From: Apostichopus japonicus
Lineage: Eukaryota; Echinodermata; Holothuroidea; Aspidochirotida; Stichopodidae
Assembly (NCBI RefSeq): GCF_037975245.1
Contig: NC_092564.1
Location: 15,770,984-15,834,983 of the forward strand
Direction of reading: 5' to 3'
Length of the DNA stretch: 64,000 nucleotides
This document shows positions 38,801 through 50,300 of the stretch, one piece after another. The translations under genes were made by a program, and so were the position numbers. The notes beneath the pieces are model-generated. The model did not search any database. It was given only the letters and a program-made list of their open reading frames with translations, and was not told the DNA's origin. Every line of letters starts with the position of its first letter. The first letter of the stretch is position 1.

Positions 38801-39886
38801 CCTCATTTGGGTTCTGTTTTGAAACAGGTACGGCCCCTTCAAATGCATACTTCCGAGGACCTGTAAGAGAGAGTCTTGAATATGATATATTTTATTACAA
38901 CACGCTCACAACTTATATGAAAAAAAAAAAAGAAAGATTTTTCTTTCACAAAAGTTCGACATTTTCTCATGATTTTGAAAATTCATCTCCATAATGTGAT
39001 GTTTTATCACAAAACTCTGATGTTTTGTTTGTAATTTTTTAAGGTTTGACTTTCTGTCTCAACATTTCTACATTCCATTCTAACATGTGACATTATCACC
39101 ATTACCTTTCATGTTATATCTCAAAATTTGCACATTATATCTCAAATTTTAAATTTGTAATATTGACAAAAACATTAAAGAATTTGAAAGCAAAAATAGA
39201 TCCCATTATTGTTCATAATGAAGTGTCAGGGTGTATGATGCTAGGAGTTGCCGTTATTGGGATTTTGAGACTTTCTTTTGGACAAACAGCCTTGTCTTAT
39301 CCAGGGAGTGTTCAAACTGCTTGAGTCAACATCTATAGCATGGAACCAGTGTTCCCTTCTGCACCATAAGAAGTGAAAATGGTGTTCCAAATTTATCTAT
39401 TTTAATGACTGCAAGGTGAATATTCTTGCAGCTGGGCGAATAGCCACAATGAAATGCTCAGTTTAGATACTAGGCCTATACTAAACTAAAGCCGACCTAG
39501 CCAAGCCTGACACAAAGTCATTTGTGAATGTAATACAGATTAGGCCTATTCTAATGTCACGCATTGCATTGAGAATTGATGTTTCTACGTCTAGTATTTT
39601 CTTATGGTCCTAACCTGGGTCTTTTACAGGTAAACAAACTAAGTTGGTCCTAAGTTAGGCCTAACCCAATCGCTGTTTGCAATATGGCATCGCAAAACTG
39701 GTACCAGCTATATCTACATAGTAAAGCCTACAATAAGGTTTACGTTTGTCTTGCAAAACACAAGCGGTCAATTTTCAATTACATTATTAAAAGAATAACA
39801 GAAGGCAAATTACCTGAATCAGTGCTTTTACTAGGGACACTGGTCGACGAAATGGGCTTATCAACCCTGTTTTTCTTCTTGCCCAT
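17803..39886 (-). CDS. DHX29: DHX29: DEAH/RHA-family RNA helicase of translation initiation, complete, 30 coding exons
   Basis: Exons in coding order: 39886-39814, 38860-38781, 38145-38032, 36917-36788, 36129-35978, 35037-34912, 34368-34242, 33937-33725, 33005-32834, 32087-31964, 31466-31365, 30197-30075, 29512-29432, 28945-28784, 27963-27835, 27239-27096, 26790-26614, 26099-25956, 25294-25256, 25071-24982, 24398-24259, 23721-23548, 23029-22825, 22207-21980, 21423-21287, 20601-20511, 19748-19383, 18915-18784, 18475-18379, 17855-17803. All phases join, giving 1374 aa (human about 1369). Features: a UBA-like region (90-133, GFKHAQITDAM); an acidic/lysine-rich linker; a dsRBD-like segment (about 390-470, RDVWLEW); RecA1 with GETGSGKST (577-585), TQPRR, DEVH (683-686) and SAT (715-717); RecA2 with LATNIAETGITIPD (912-925) and QRQGRAGR (961-968); then HA2/ratchet and OB-fold (GGDISVQHRE). 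DHX29 binds the 40S subunit and promotes 48S complex assembly on structured 5'UTRs. The start is MGKKKNRV. Confidence 0.97.
19256..19350. repeat. Direct duplication (~61 bp, two copies) in DHX29 intron 27
   Basis: The segment CATATAGTGAGTTCTTCAG plus ACCAACTCAACTGATGGCTTC is repeated about 61 bases later as CATATGGTGAGTTTTTAG plus the same second half. It lies within the intron just below exon 27 and does not include exon sequence. Confidence 0.7.
21402..21560. repeat. Tandem duplication (79-bp period) of the DHX29 exon 25 acceptor and 5' exon edge
   Basis: On the plus strand TCATCGCAGCAGCTATGACA starts at 21402 and again at 21481, followed in both by GACTGAA[a/c]GTGAA[g/a]AGAGATTCAA and further similar bases. 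The first copy is the real start of exon 25 with its 3' splice site. The second lies in the upstream intron and repeats about 20 exon bases plus the acceptor (gttcag|TCTGTCATAG), creating a decoy acceptor. Confidence 0.85.
22443..22752 (+). mobile_element. tRNA(Leu/Ser-type)-derived SINE with (ATT)n tail, in DHX29 intron 23
   Basis: The head has a canonical A box (GTGGCCGAGTGG, 22451-22462) and B box (GGTTTGATTCC, 22514-22524), with the long spacing of a type II (Leu/Ser) tRNA. It is followed by a body containing AAGCCCTTGCGGGTTTCTCC and ends in an ATT microsatellite (about 22735-22752). The acceptor stem does not pair properly, so this is not a working tRNA. It lies antisense to DHX29. Confidence 0.8.
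24081..24150. repeat. CATA/CACA microsatellite
   Basis: Imperfect repeats of ACATAC and ACACAC in DHX29 intron 21. Confidence 0.8.
24655..25019 (-). repeat. Degenerate tandem array derived from the 3' edge and 5' splice site of DHX29 exon 20
   Basis: Exon 20 ends (minus strand) CCCAGCAAGATAAATGTTGA...ATCATA|GTAAGTCACTGAGACC. At least five further units of about 45-70 bases follow downstream in the intron. Each carries a version of CCCAGTAAAATAAATATATA...AATAGTAAGTCACTGAGACC, that is a copy of exon end plus donor. Several retain a perfect AGTAAGT. These are potential decoy 5' splice sites next to the true one at 24982. Confidence 0.75.
25921..25942. repeat. AT microsatellite beside the DHX29 exon 18 donor
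   Basis: A (TA)n run ends about 14 bases from the exon 18 5' splice site at 25956. Confidence 0.9.
28312..28575. repeat. Three-copy tandem repeat (~88-bp period) in DHX29 intron 14
   Basis: CTTGAATGACTAGTCTGTAA starts at 28321, 28409 and 28498. Each copy continues with TAGTATCCCATAATAGTAGT and ends in a GATTAGGG motif. Copies differ at few positions, so the expansion is fairly recent. It is intronic and contains no exon sequence. Confidence 0.9.
29018..29392. repeat. Two-copy direct duplication (~200-bp period) in DHX29 intron 13
   Basis: AAGTACATTATAAGTTGCTA occurs at about 29070 and 29271. Both copies extend upstream through AATGCAAATTTG and downstream through GAACGAAGAAAGC to TATCCCTGCTAT, with scattered substitutions and small indels. 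Confidence 0.85.
30618..30730 (+). repeat. Dispersed repeat family A, copy 1 (DHX29 intron 11)
   Basis: The core ACAGTCGAGTCGTTTAATCG, followed by GATGAGCCACGGCTGTTTGAAG and AGTGATAT, matches the segment at 59505-59620 at moderate divergence and in the same orientation. No inverted ends or coding capacity are visible, so the type is unknown. Confidence 0.6.
33409..33665 (+). repeat. Dispersed repeat family B, copy 1 (DHX29 intron 8)
   Basis: It shares AGCAATGGGCCAGAGA (at 33439) and a downstream GCAAGAT...GCAGG...CAGAT...TATTGAGAA pattern with 52150-52375 in an EPC intron. It begins near GAAGGGCC and ends near AAAAGGCC, which may be remnants of short inverted ends. It is an old, diverged copy of an unidentified element. 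Confidence 0.55.
37840..37928 (-). mobile_element. hAT-like element terminus (solo end)
   Basis: Read on the minus strand, CAGGGGCGGATCAAGG (37912-37927) is followed by AT-rich sequence and then a C-rich run. This is the usual look of the end of non-autonomous hAT elements in invertebrates (CAGGGGCGGATCCAG-type termini). No matching opposite end was found nearby, so this is a fragment. Confidence 0.5.
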
Positions 39887-42800
39887 TCTGAATACGTGTA
39901 AGTAAATCGAGTTGGAAATAAAGTGAACTCCTCAAGTGGTCATGGCGTGGTAGAACAGAACTAAACATTGCTGTACGATCCCTCAGTGCATTGACATTCC
40001 ATTTTCATCAAGTTCATTGCTAACAAGCGCCGTTTGTAACAAATTATTGAACCAATTAAATTAGATATTATGAACTATTTTCTTAGTCTATCGTTTTTCA
40101 TTTTTTTGTTATGTTGTCTTTATGAAATAATTTAGTAAAGCAATAAGGAAGCTGTTTAAGATTTAAAAACATGTAATATAGAGCATTGAAAAGCACACAA
40201 TGTGAATTTGTCCTCTGTTTTCAGGAGATAGGTGTGGGTGAAGGGGAGGCACGACAAAATAGCTAATTCAAGTTATGTTCTAATGTTACATCTAGCCAAG
40301 ATGTGGTACAGCTTTGATGGGAGTGGGGTATGTGGCCTGATGAATAGCAGTAGCCCTACCGAGTCAAAGATATTCTTGGATTTCTGTTTAAACGTAAGCA
40401 TGAAATGGGAGACGAGGGCTACAAGAATTCACACATAGCCAAACTATTTCATTAGTATTTATTCTGTGGGCATACATTGCCCAACAGGTTAAAGAAAACC
40501 CAAAAAATAACTTCAGATACCCTCCCCTAGTTGATACTAAATTTTATGTCTATGTATGTGTTTGTACAGCATGTGTTACAAGTACAAATAAGTTTTTTTC
40601 CATTTGATTTGCCTCAGCCTGTTTCTACCCAAACTTCAGAGAAAGATAAGGAACCAGACACATAGTCTGTAACTGGTCTAATCAGTTAACAGGAGACTTC
40701 AAACATTTTTATCACAGGCAGGTCAAAAGAAACACATTAATCCAGTTCCCCATCTTGATCGATCCTTGCATCGCCGAGATAACATTTTGAAATTTCATCA
40801 GATCATTTGTGACGTCATACATAGACAACACATCAAACCATCTTTGTTCTTGACTAACGTAATGACAAGCCCTACAAAGTTGAAAGAGGTCACTTGTCCA
40901 CACAGTAATACTGTAACTAACAATCCTGTCATATAATTGAATTAGTTTCCCAGTTTATATAATCATTTCAATTTTATAGAAAACCAAAACCAGTTGTTTG
41001 TGTAGTTCATGAATGTCATCACAGATTATTGCACAATGTACTCATACAGTGAATGAACTGATATTTTTGCTTTTCCAACAATGGAACAAGCTATCAATCT
41101 GTACTAAACATTCTTTTTAATTTCCACCCTTCGTTATCCCTTTAAAATAAATAATGAATAAGCACAATAGGTTTTGTCAAGTGAATTGTAGACAAAACAG
41201 ATCTAATATTCACGTCAAAGGGTACCTGATTAATTGTGAATATTAAATAGTTGAGATCAGACCAACGCGAGGAGAATAACCAATGCGAACTACAGCTTTG
41301 ACAAAAAGACCAAAGAAGATACAAAAACACAAAATGTAAATTTCTGCTTCCCTCTTGGGAGTCACCTGAATATGTCTATTTTCTTCTTCTTCTTTATCAC
41401 CCTAAAAATCTAATGTACAACTGTACACGTACAATAATAAACAATTTCAATTCATACTTTTTTCTGTAGCAATACAGTGGAAACTGTGTGTGACACTGCA
41501 CCAATAGTTAACAATATTTTAAATGTGACATTATTTTTTTTTTCAATTTTTATCTTTTACTTAGATGTAGCTGGAATTTTCACCTTTACAACACTGCCTA
41601 GAAGTTTCAACACACTAATTATGATATAAAAGCTAATCTGTTAGGTTATATTATAGATGGTCAAGTTTATGATTAACATTTTAATTCCTTTCATACGGTC
41701 TTTAAGACAATCCATAGCGACCTCGTACCAAAATGCAGACCACTGCCAAAATATACCGCACAAATTTACCAGAAACCCCAACATCATCAAAATCCAGGAT
41801 AGTTTAGTTTAGTCTGATCTACTTTCCTTTCCATCCATACTTGTAGCAAGAATAACTTGCAGGGATCATTCATCAAATGAACACTTTTACAAGTAGTTTC
41901 AGTTCTGTCAACTTCACTTCTGTGAAACGGAGGTAGTGCATTATAGCACAATCCAGCAAATGCGTACATGACAGACACATAAGTTTTTTAGTTTTGTAGG
42001 TGTGTCCAAGGGGCGGATTGGCCTACTGGCTTGGAACCTGTGTGCTGCTTGGTGAGAGGTGCCATCTTTGAGTAGGTAACGATTTTCACTTGGTCATTGA
42101 GAGGTACTTGTGTTGTCTGAGGCACCAAACGCACTGCTTGATTCAAAGTCTCAACACTGCTGGTAGGACCACTGAGCTGGTAGTCATTTTTAAACCATTC
42201 CACCCACCCCTGGTACAAGCATCAAAGTTGCACAGTGACTTTCCAGAGTGAATACAATGGGCTTTTGATGAGATGGAGGGGGAACAAATATATTGCAAAA
42301 GTTCTTCACACATAACAAATACTTCTAGCCAGCCAAGAAATATCCCAGCTATTGCTTTCTCTTTTTATTATTATTTTTAAATGTGGTTTATGTCGGTGCT
42401 AATCTTAATAACATCCCAACCACGTTTCTAAAAATGTAAGTACGTTTTGTAAGGGCTTCTCAACAAGTCACATTTTACAAACGAGTACCTATATATGTAT
42501 ATGACTGCTTAAAACTAACAACACTCAGAGAGAGATTTCCAACAATAACACCCGAAGACTTTAATTGTTAAAACTTTGCTAAGCTTGTACAGTACCACAA
42601 ATGTTATGGAATGGGTCGCTTGGCTGCACAAATGCTCCAGAAACAGCATTGTTGTCAAAGTTTGGCCAAGTGGAAAAATGTTACCCACTACTAAAATACC
42701 TACCAGGAACAGTGTTGTAAATAGTCAATCATTTGTTAGTATACACATCAAACGAGAAAGAGAGAGGGGGAGGAGGGAATTGGGGGAGGGGGAGAGATGG

Positions 42801-44362
42801 GGGTATCTATACAACATCATGAAAGAAAACTGAGGTAGTTTTTAATACATAGCTTCAAGATACAAGGCAGCAACAATATTTGGACTTCAATCTAAATGGG
42901 CTATATTTTACAAATACCACAGAGGTCATTTCAGCAATTTAAAAGTCGAGCAAAATATCAAACTCCTTCAAAGTATCTTACTGTATTAAAACGTGAAAAA
43001 AAACAGTTTGTTTCTAAAAACCTTTGCTGATGACTTGGGTATTTAAGTTAACACTTATTTGCAGCAATGGATGAGCCTTTGACATTCACTTTTAAGAACA
43101 CAGTTTTAATGCTATAGAACTTTAATTTTGTAAGAAATTGCTGAACAAGGTAGGTTGTGAATATTTTCTGTCATGTTTTGTATAATTTGTTCGTACAGAG
43201 AATTCCTAACCTCTCATAATTTGTACCCCTTTCTGTGTAGATTAGATCGGTTTAGGCCCAGTGGGGTTGTCTTGGTAATATATAAAGTCAACCTCAAAAT
43301 TGCACAAATAGGCCGATTTATAAAATCAGCAAATAATAGTAAGCTTCAGAAACTGTTGTACCAAAGTTTGAAATCAATGAGGACCTTTTCTTTTAAAAAA
43401 CTATCAGCTTTTGGGTATCAAATGTATGTGTTTCTCGCAATTGTTTCTGGCAAATTCGGAAACTTGTAATGTTATCTGCTGTGCGTTATAACACAAATCA
43501 TTACGTACCCTGAACACCAAGTTGACGTAGTTTTCTGTACTACTGGAGTGTTGTGCTATGCAGTAATGATGATGATCTCATAGCATATCATGTAATTGTT
43601 ATGGACATTTGCCAAGTTAACTACTATTACTGGTGATGAGTGGACGAACGGTTTCACGGTTCGTCCTGGCTAATGTTGCTACAGAATATCTACAGAATCT
43701 GCACATTATTACACTTATCTTTCATGAGGATGTTGGGGGAGTAGATACCTGTTTTGAAACTAGAGGTTAACAGTGCCAAATCTAGTTTTCAAAATTAAAA
43801 GTCTACTAGCAACAGGAGTTCTCAGATACCAGCCCAGCTAAGGGATGTATGTGACCAGAATGCTTTTGTTTGGTTGTGAGCTCATGCCTTTTATCGTAAA
43901 CCATTTTACTCTGTATTATTTGGACATTCTACCGACAACAAAAACTTCTCTAAAATGGGAATTTTCATGCATGTATGACCTCCCTGTTGTAGCAGATAAG
44001 AGTATGGTGATATAATACTTGTAAAAGAGCCTAGTATTAAGGAATTTGCAGTAGTTTACTTCACTGGTAAGACAAAAAGCAAACATCCAATTTACTTCAG
44101 AATACAACCTCTCCTGACCAACCACCATTGTTTTAGATCTTAACAGTGAAACCATGTTAATTATCCACTGGCACCCTCAGAACGGGCGGGCCAAACAGTC
44201 CATGCAATGCGTACACAAACAGCCTGGAGGTTGACTTAGCAAACAGGTACAGCCCTCTCGTCTTCTCTGCCGTAGACCCCAAACGTCGACACTCTTGGAA
44301 TGGGCGACTTCGACAAAGCTACAAACTTTGCAGAAGAATCATTCTACAACTGGCGGCTCTCA
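39887..44362. other. Region between EPC stop and DHX29 start: probable EPC 3'UTR plus DHX29 promoter
   Basis: EPC ends and DHX29 begins on the same strand here. Minus-strand AATAAA signals occur at 40458-40463 and in the T-rich tract near 42364. Open frames at about 40712-40903 and 41988-42218 (minus) lack an ATG and a compatible splice phase and are not called. A further CAGGGGCGGAT-like end (AAGGGGCGGATTGG, 42008) is visible. No TATA box was recognised upstream of DHX29. Confidence 0.5.
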
Positions 44363-47300
44363 TCACGTTACTCGCATCAGAGGCAGTGATTTATTGTTCC
44401 CAATGTGGCCAATGGTGCTATTTTCTTCATGGTTCTCTCTGCGTGGAAAAAAGAAAAACATGAAGGTGAGCAGTGATTAATCATAATGAAAATATCTTGA
44501 TAACTAGCAAAGGCAAAGGCAAAGACTTAAAAAAAACTCCAAGAGAAGGAGCACTTTGGATCGATTCAGATAACCCTTTCTAGTGACCAGGATTGATGTT
44601 GATTGTACATCAATTTATACAAATTATTTATCTGCATACCAGCTGGTTAATAGTTGATGACATCAACTTCACCAAGCAAAAACCTTAATAACTTGTGAAT
44701 ATTGGCAAACGTTTCAGCCAAGCTTACAATAGCTTAATTGCTTGCAGCTCTTGAATAAATAAACCTCACTAAATTTATTTATAATTGTTAATGTTACTTG
44801 TGCAAAACCAAGTATTTTACTGAAATTAAGCAACCATTTTTGTTAATTTGATACAATAAGTAAAATGGCCAAACCCCCGATATTATGTGGGAACTCCAAA
44901 CAAGAAGCTTCAAAACCTTACCCTGGAATCGCCTGCAAGTTATTCTGGGTTAATTTCTTCACAGATTCCACTTTGACAACGTTGTTTGTGGTCTTAACAT
45001 CGACACTCTGAATGCTAAGAGCTGTGTTAATGGTTATGGGGCTGGCCTTTGAAACCGATATCTTCTCGTTCATCGTGGTGACGCTCTCTTGTTTAATCTG
45101 GACCGAGACTTCGGACTTGGAATCTGCTTTAAGGCCGTCTTGGACAATGTTTTCTGTTACCACCACAGTTTTGGTGGATGGAAGAGGGTAATTCAATTCT
45201 AGTACTGTATCAGCAGGGGCAGTGGAATGACCTTCGGGAACTGCAAAAAGATGATACAGATCGAACATGAGAAAATGTGAGACTTGCGCTGACCACCTCC
45301 TCGGCCATCCAAACCTTGATCTAAATTGACAAAAAGTCTCTACTTGAAACGTCGTTTCTATGAAAAAAGAATTGGCATTGTTCAATTATTTAGGGGAAAT
45401 CATTGTAGTCAAGGTCATAATCAATGTTTTCATATCCTGCATGAGCTGGGCAGACAGAGATTGAAGCACACCCTAATTGGATTCGTCACTAAGATCAATT
45501 CTGGACATTTCCTTATTATAAATAAAGTTCAGCAGGTTTTACTGCAGGGTAGGAGAGCTTCTACATCATTAATCTAATGAAATAATGTTGTAAGACTTTT
45601 CTTTTTTCTCGTGCAGATATACACAAAGTAGTAAGTCCAAAGGCGCAAGAAATAGGTCTAAGGAACTGACAACTATTTCAATTCACCACAGATACATCTC
45701 CTCAGAACTGTCTTTCTCAGACTTAACAAACTATGTTTAAGGCAGTTAGTACTACCTCTGAACATGCCAGAATGACTAAAAATGTTAATCTGCTGTCCTA
45801 CTTCACATCTTTCATGTGCCTTGCTCTATCTGAAACCAGGAACTATATAGGGGGAGGGGAGAGGGGGGGAGGGATAGTGGCTTTGACATGCTTGGTTGTT
45901 TCAAATCATACATATCAACCAACAAACTACAAGACACACAGACCTTTATACGGATTATATACTCACATGATACTTCATGAATCATCATCGCACAAGAGCT
46001 GTTAATTTTTTCTCCTCACAGTTTTGTTCGGCTTAGCACATGACTAGACAATTTCATCCAATTAAATCATGTAACCTGTTAGTGAATGTGTGGCTGTGAG
46101 ATTGAACTAAGACCATCTCGGTCAAAAATCTCAAATAGCTCAAAGTAAATCTGGTCCTCACTTGTAGTAAGTTTTGGTTGTTTACTGAGAGAGGAGAGAA
46201 TTTTCACTTGGCTTTCGAATAACCCAAAACATACCAACTCGCCAAGCACACAAAAGCAATAACTTAGACATGTCGTCGTGGTAATTTGTGTAAACGACCA
46301 CACACCACCTGGTTTTTTTTATTACTCAATGTGACTAGCTACTTGGGTAGCCGGTGCAGATGAGAGACGATTCTTATCTGAGACCCACCTTTTGCGGTAA
46401 GGTTATCCTCAGCGGGGTGACCACCTATATGATTTCCTATCACTGTTCCATTTCTTCCCAGGTTTAGGTTATCAGTCCGTATATCAAGGTTTTGTGTGCC
46501 GTCTGAGGATTTTATCCCCTCCATTGAGTTCACGGCGGCCGTAGGCCTCAATGTCTGTATGAAAGAGACAGGGGTCTGAGGTGTGTCGTGACCGACGACG
46601 TCGACTTCGATCATCTGCGAATCCTGCAAGTCTTGGCTGTTGTCGATCCTTTGAACGATCGGCTGGAGGCCTTGAGCAGCGTTTAACAGGGACTCGGATA
46701 ACATCTCTTGGTTGGCGTCTCCCTCCATGGTAACAAAGTAAGGATCATCCAGATAAATGGGGTCAGCCGGAGGTAACAAAGGCAGTCGACTACTCTCCTG
46801 GTCTGGGGGCGGAGTCTTTGGTCTGAAATGTGGCCTAGAAGGAGGCAAGGAGCACAGGATAAATTTGGATCAAAATGATTTAGTTCTTTAGAAGATATGT
46901 AAGCACTTTGGGCACATATCTAGACTAATAGAATAAAAACAAATGTTTCCAATCAATGCCCAATCCATTTTCCGACCATATTGTTACTATCTTTTCATTA
47001 ACTATAATTGAAAAGGTGTAGAAAAACAAAAGACAAAGATACAAAGTCAAGTCTTTTAAACAATACTACTCATGACACTTAAGATTAAAAAGAACCTCTT
47101 TGTTCTTCCAACTTTGCAACCACACTGATGAATACAGCACAGAATGAAAGACATGATAGTGTAACCACAGACTAGAGATAATCAAGGCGTTTCCCTTACG
47201 AATGAGTCATACACTACATCAAAGGAATTATCAATGCAAATACCAGGCCTGCTACAACTTCTATTCAGCAGGTGTTACTGAGCCTTAGTGTAAGTTGCCT

Positions 47301-50300
47301 ATAACATTACAAGCATATGATTTAACTACCATCAGGTAGATAAGGGATGGTCTTTCCTATTCTTCTCAAAACAGTGCATTGGATACATAAGTGAGTGGGC
47401 ATGGTAGGATACAGTTGTAGAAACATAATTTGTAAGCTGCATGCACACTGAATGGAATGAACACGACGCCCCCACTCATCTCCAAGTCGCGACCTAGTTT
47501 TGATAATTCATGAAGAAGCATAGCTTTGTAACTGATCCTCGCGACGAGTGTTTTCTGTACTCATTTAGGTCACAAAGTTATGTCCCTCTTAATGGTTGCT
47601 TTTATTAAGACTGGGTAGTTTATCGTGAACCTCCGACCAGTCGGGAAAACGCAAAACTTGGAAGTTTTCCCAGACTGAAGCCAAAGTGACATAAAACTAT
47701 CAAAATCTTGATCCATTTCAAGCCTTAAGAACATGCACACCTCCTGACTATCCACAATCTTATTTTGGGGTGGTGGTGGGGTACGACTTTCAAGTCGAGT
47801 TGGGCTGTGGTTTGGCCGTCTTAAAAATGCAGCGAGCCTCTTGAGAGATACTTACATTCTCTTTGCCTTGATTTCTTCCAGTATGTGGGTAAGTGGAAGA
47901 CTAAGTTGTTTATGTACAGGTCTGAATAGCGTCTTCCTATCTTCCTCCTCAGTTCTGTGAGGCAACGGTGATTCTTCCTCTCGGGAGAAGTTCATAAAGT
48001 TGCCCTCAAATTCCCTGAAGTCATCATTGAATGGTGTGTAAGCTCTATCGAGTAGAGCCCTGAAAACGGAACGAAAGCCCAGAAGAGACATTGACCAGCT
48101 TGTCAAAGAAGTAACAATGAGATGCAACAATGGAAAACATCTTGCTCAGTTAGGAAGAATCCATATCAACCAATGGGGATTATATCTGCAGAGTGGCAGT
48201 GTCTATTTTGTGAGAAAAAGATTATGTCCTATCTACACAACCTGGCGCTGCACCCCCCCCCCCCCCACCATCCCAATGAAAAAGGTGGATTATTCTGACT
48301 TATAAAAGAGCATAACAGTACTTGATCAAAATAATGACAATCACCCTCAACTCTTCCCTCACCCCCCCCCCTACCACCCCTCATCCTTAGGCCATTTAAT
48401 GACTTAAAAATAATAAATGCATTATGGTCTCAAAGAAAGACCAGGTATTATTATACATCTCACAACCAAAATTGGGATGGATATTTCCAAGTTCAGGCAG
48501 CTTGATATTATTACTGGAAGCAGATTTCCTTACAAGAAGCCAACCACTCAGTGGCAGTTGCCATTTTCAAACAACTGACTAGGACAACTTACCTGCCACC
48601 CCTGCCTACTCTCCTCCGAGATAAGCCCACACAACGCCTTGGAACTCGTAGGGAGGTACAGCAGTATCTGTACCTCTTATCTTGCATGCTTTTAGCTGAC
48701 TCCTCTGAAGACCAAGGCCACCCGCAAACCATCTCTGGTTGAGGCTAGAATAGAGAAAAAAGTTGCCAGGATATATTAACAAACTACGGCACTTGTCATA
48801 TTGTCATCTGTTGCAATGAAACTCGAGTGATCTTAGACATCAAGATTTAATTCTAAAGAAATTCTTTCAAAGTCTGTTAGTACTGTTTGTTATTACCTTC
48901 ATCATTGTAAGTTGATTATACAATTCATGGATAAGGTTTTCCTGCATGGTTTAAGGAATTGTAGCAAATCTCAAGATTCTCTTATAAACAACATAAATCT
49001 GCTTTAAGATGAAGAGAAAAACAAACATCTCACCAAGTGGTAATTGCATCCCTTTTTCCTTCTGAAAGCAAAAAGACCATCAGGATCTTCTTCTTCCATA
49101 TCTGTTGGAGATTGCACCTGTTACGCAAGAGGAAAAAGAGTTTAACTGTGACTCCAGAATAACTACCTTCACAAACAAATCAATACCAAACAAACAACAA
49201 GAAGTGGGATGACAACACAAGCAACAAATGTCCACACAACTATTCCATTCTGCAAAGTTTGTGATCCAGATGCTTTTGTTTATCACAAACAGGTCCAAAT
49301 GAACACTTGTTCAAATAAACAATGCTTTTTTTTTTAAGGTAAATAGCTGTGTTGGTAAGAGGGTCATGATTCACATCCAATGCAAAATGCTGTTTTATCC
49401 ACATATCCACATAATACACCTTGAAGGGATTTCAGAGAGCTTAACATTTTGTCAACAAGATGGCCACAAACATTGGCAACATTTCAGAAACCCAGGGAAT
49501 AAATGTATCATTCAAATATTGTGTAGCAGTTTCTGAAGGCTCTGGATTTTGTCTCTAAAAGACATATTTGCACTTGCATAACAAGTGGACGTGTTTGCTA
49601 TACAATACAGGATTTTAAATTATTCCCTGGAACCATGTTCATAACTAGAAAGCGGTTAATCTCAGTTGTTTCCAGTTAAGAAATGACGGACTAGAAATAG
49701 GTTGAGAGGAAACACTTACAATTGAAAAGTCATCCTCAGAGGGTCTGAGAGAAGGTACATGTTGTGATTCTGGTCTGGCTGATGATGACAAAGATGTTGA
49801 ATTTTGACGAGGTTTCTCCGAGGAAACCTTGTGCTTCCTCTTCTTGTAGTCTCTTTTCTTCCTAATCATCTCATCCTGAAGAAGAAGACAAAATGAAAAT
49901 ACAAATTGGAGGTGTCAGTCCATGTTAGAAGATGTGTATGCTGAGTACAACTGTTGTAAGTTGTTCGCAGTTCCCCGGTCTGGAGAGATGTTTAAACCAA
50001 GGCCATTGAGATAACAAGCCCCTCCCCTCCCCCAGCCAAACAAAGGCCATAAAAATAGTGAATTGTGATTGAAAGCTTTTCAGAAAATTGCCAGTAACTT
50101 ACAACTATGACTACTTCATTTAATTGAGTGCGTTCTACCATCTACGATACATGTAGTAAAAAAGTATGCATATCCAGCAGATAATCAATGCTGCCAAACT
50201 TCAACTCAAAAATTGAGAAGTTGTACAAGAAGGGCAGTTACAACGTAACCATCATCATGCAGCGTGTTCCCCCCCCACCTCCCCCTGGTGGTGTAAGGAA

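Noticed and set aside
40712-40903. Minus-strand ORF between EPC and DHX29
   Set aside because: It begins with GTG, not ATG, has no clear splice sites and matches no family I know; treated as chance or UTR.
41988-42218. Alternative terminal exon of EPC (minus-strand ORF with protein-like composition)
   Set aside because: The only nearby acceptor (ccag|GGGTGG) gives a reading phase that does not match the exon 13 donor, there is no ATG, and I see no homology.
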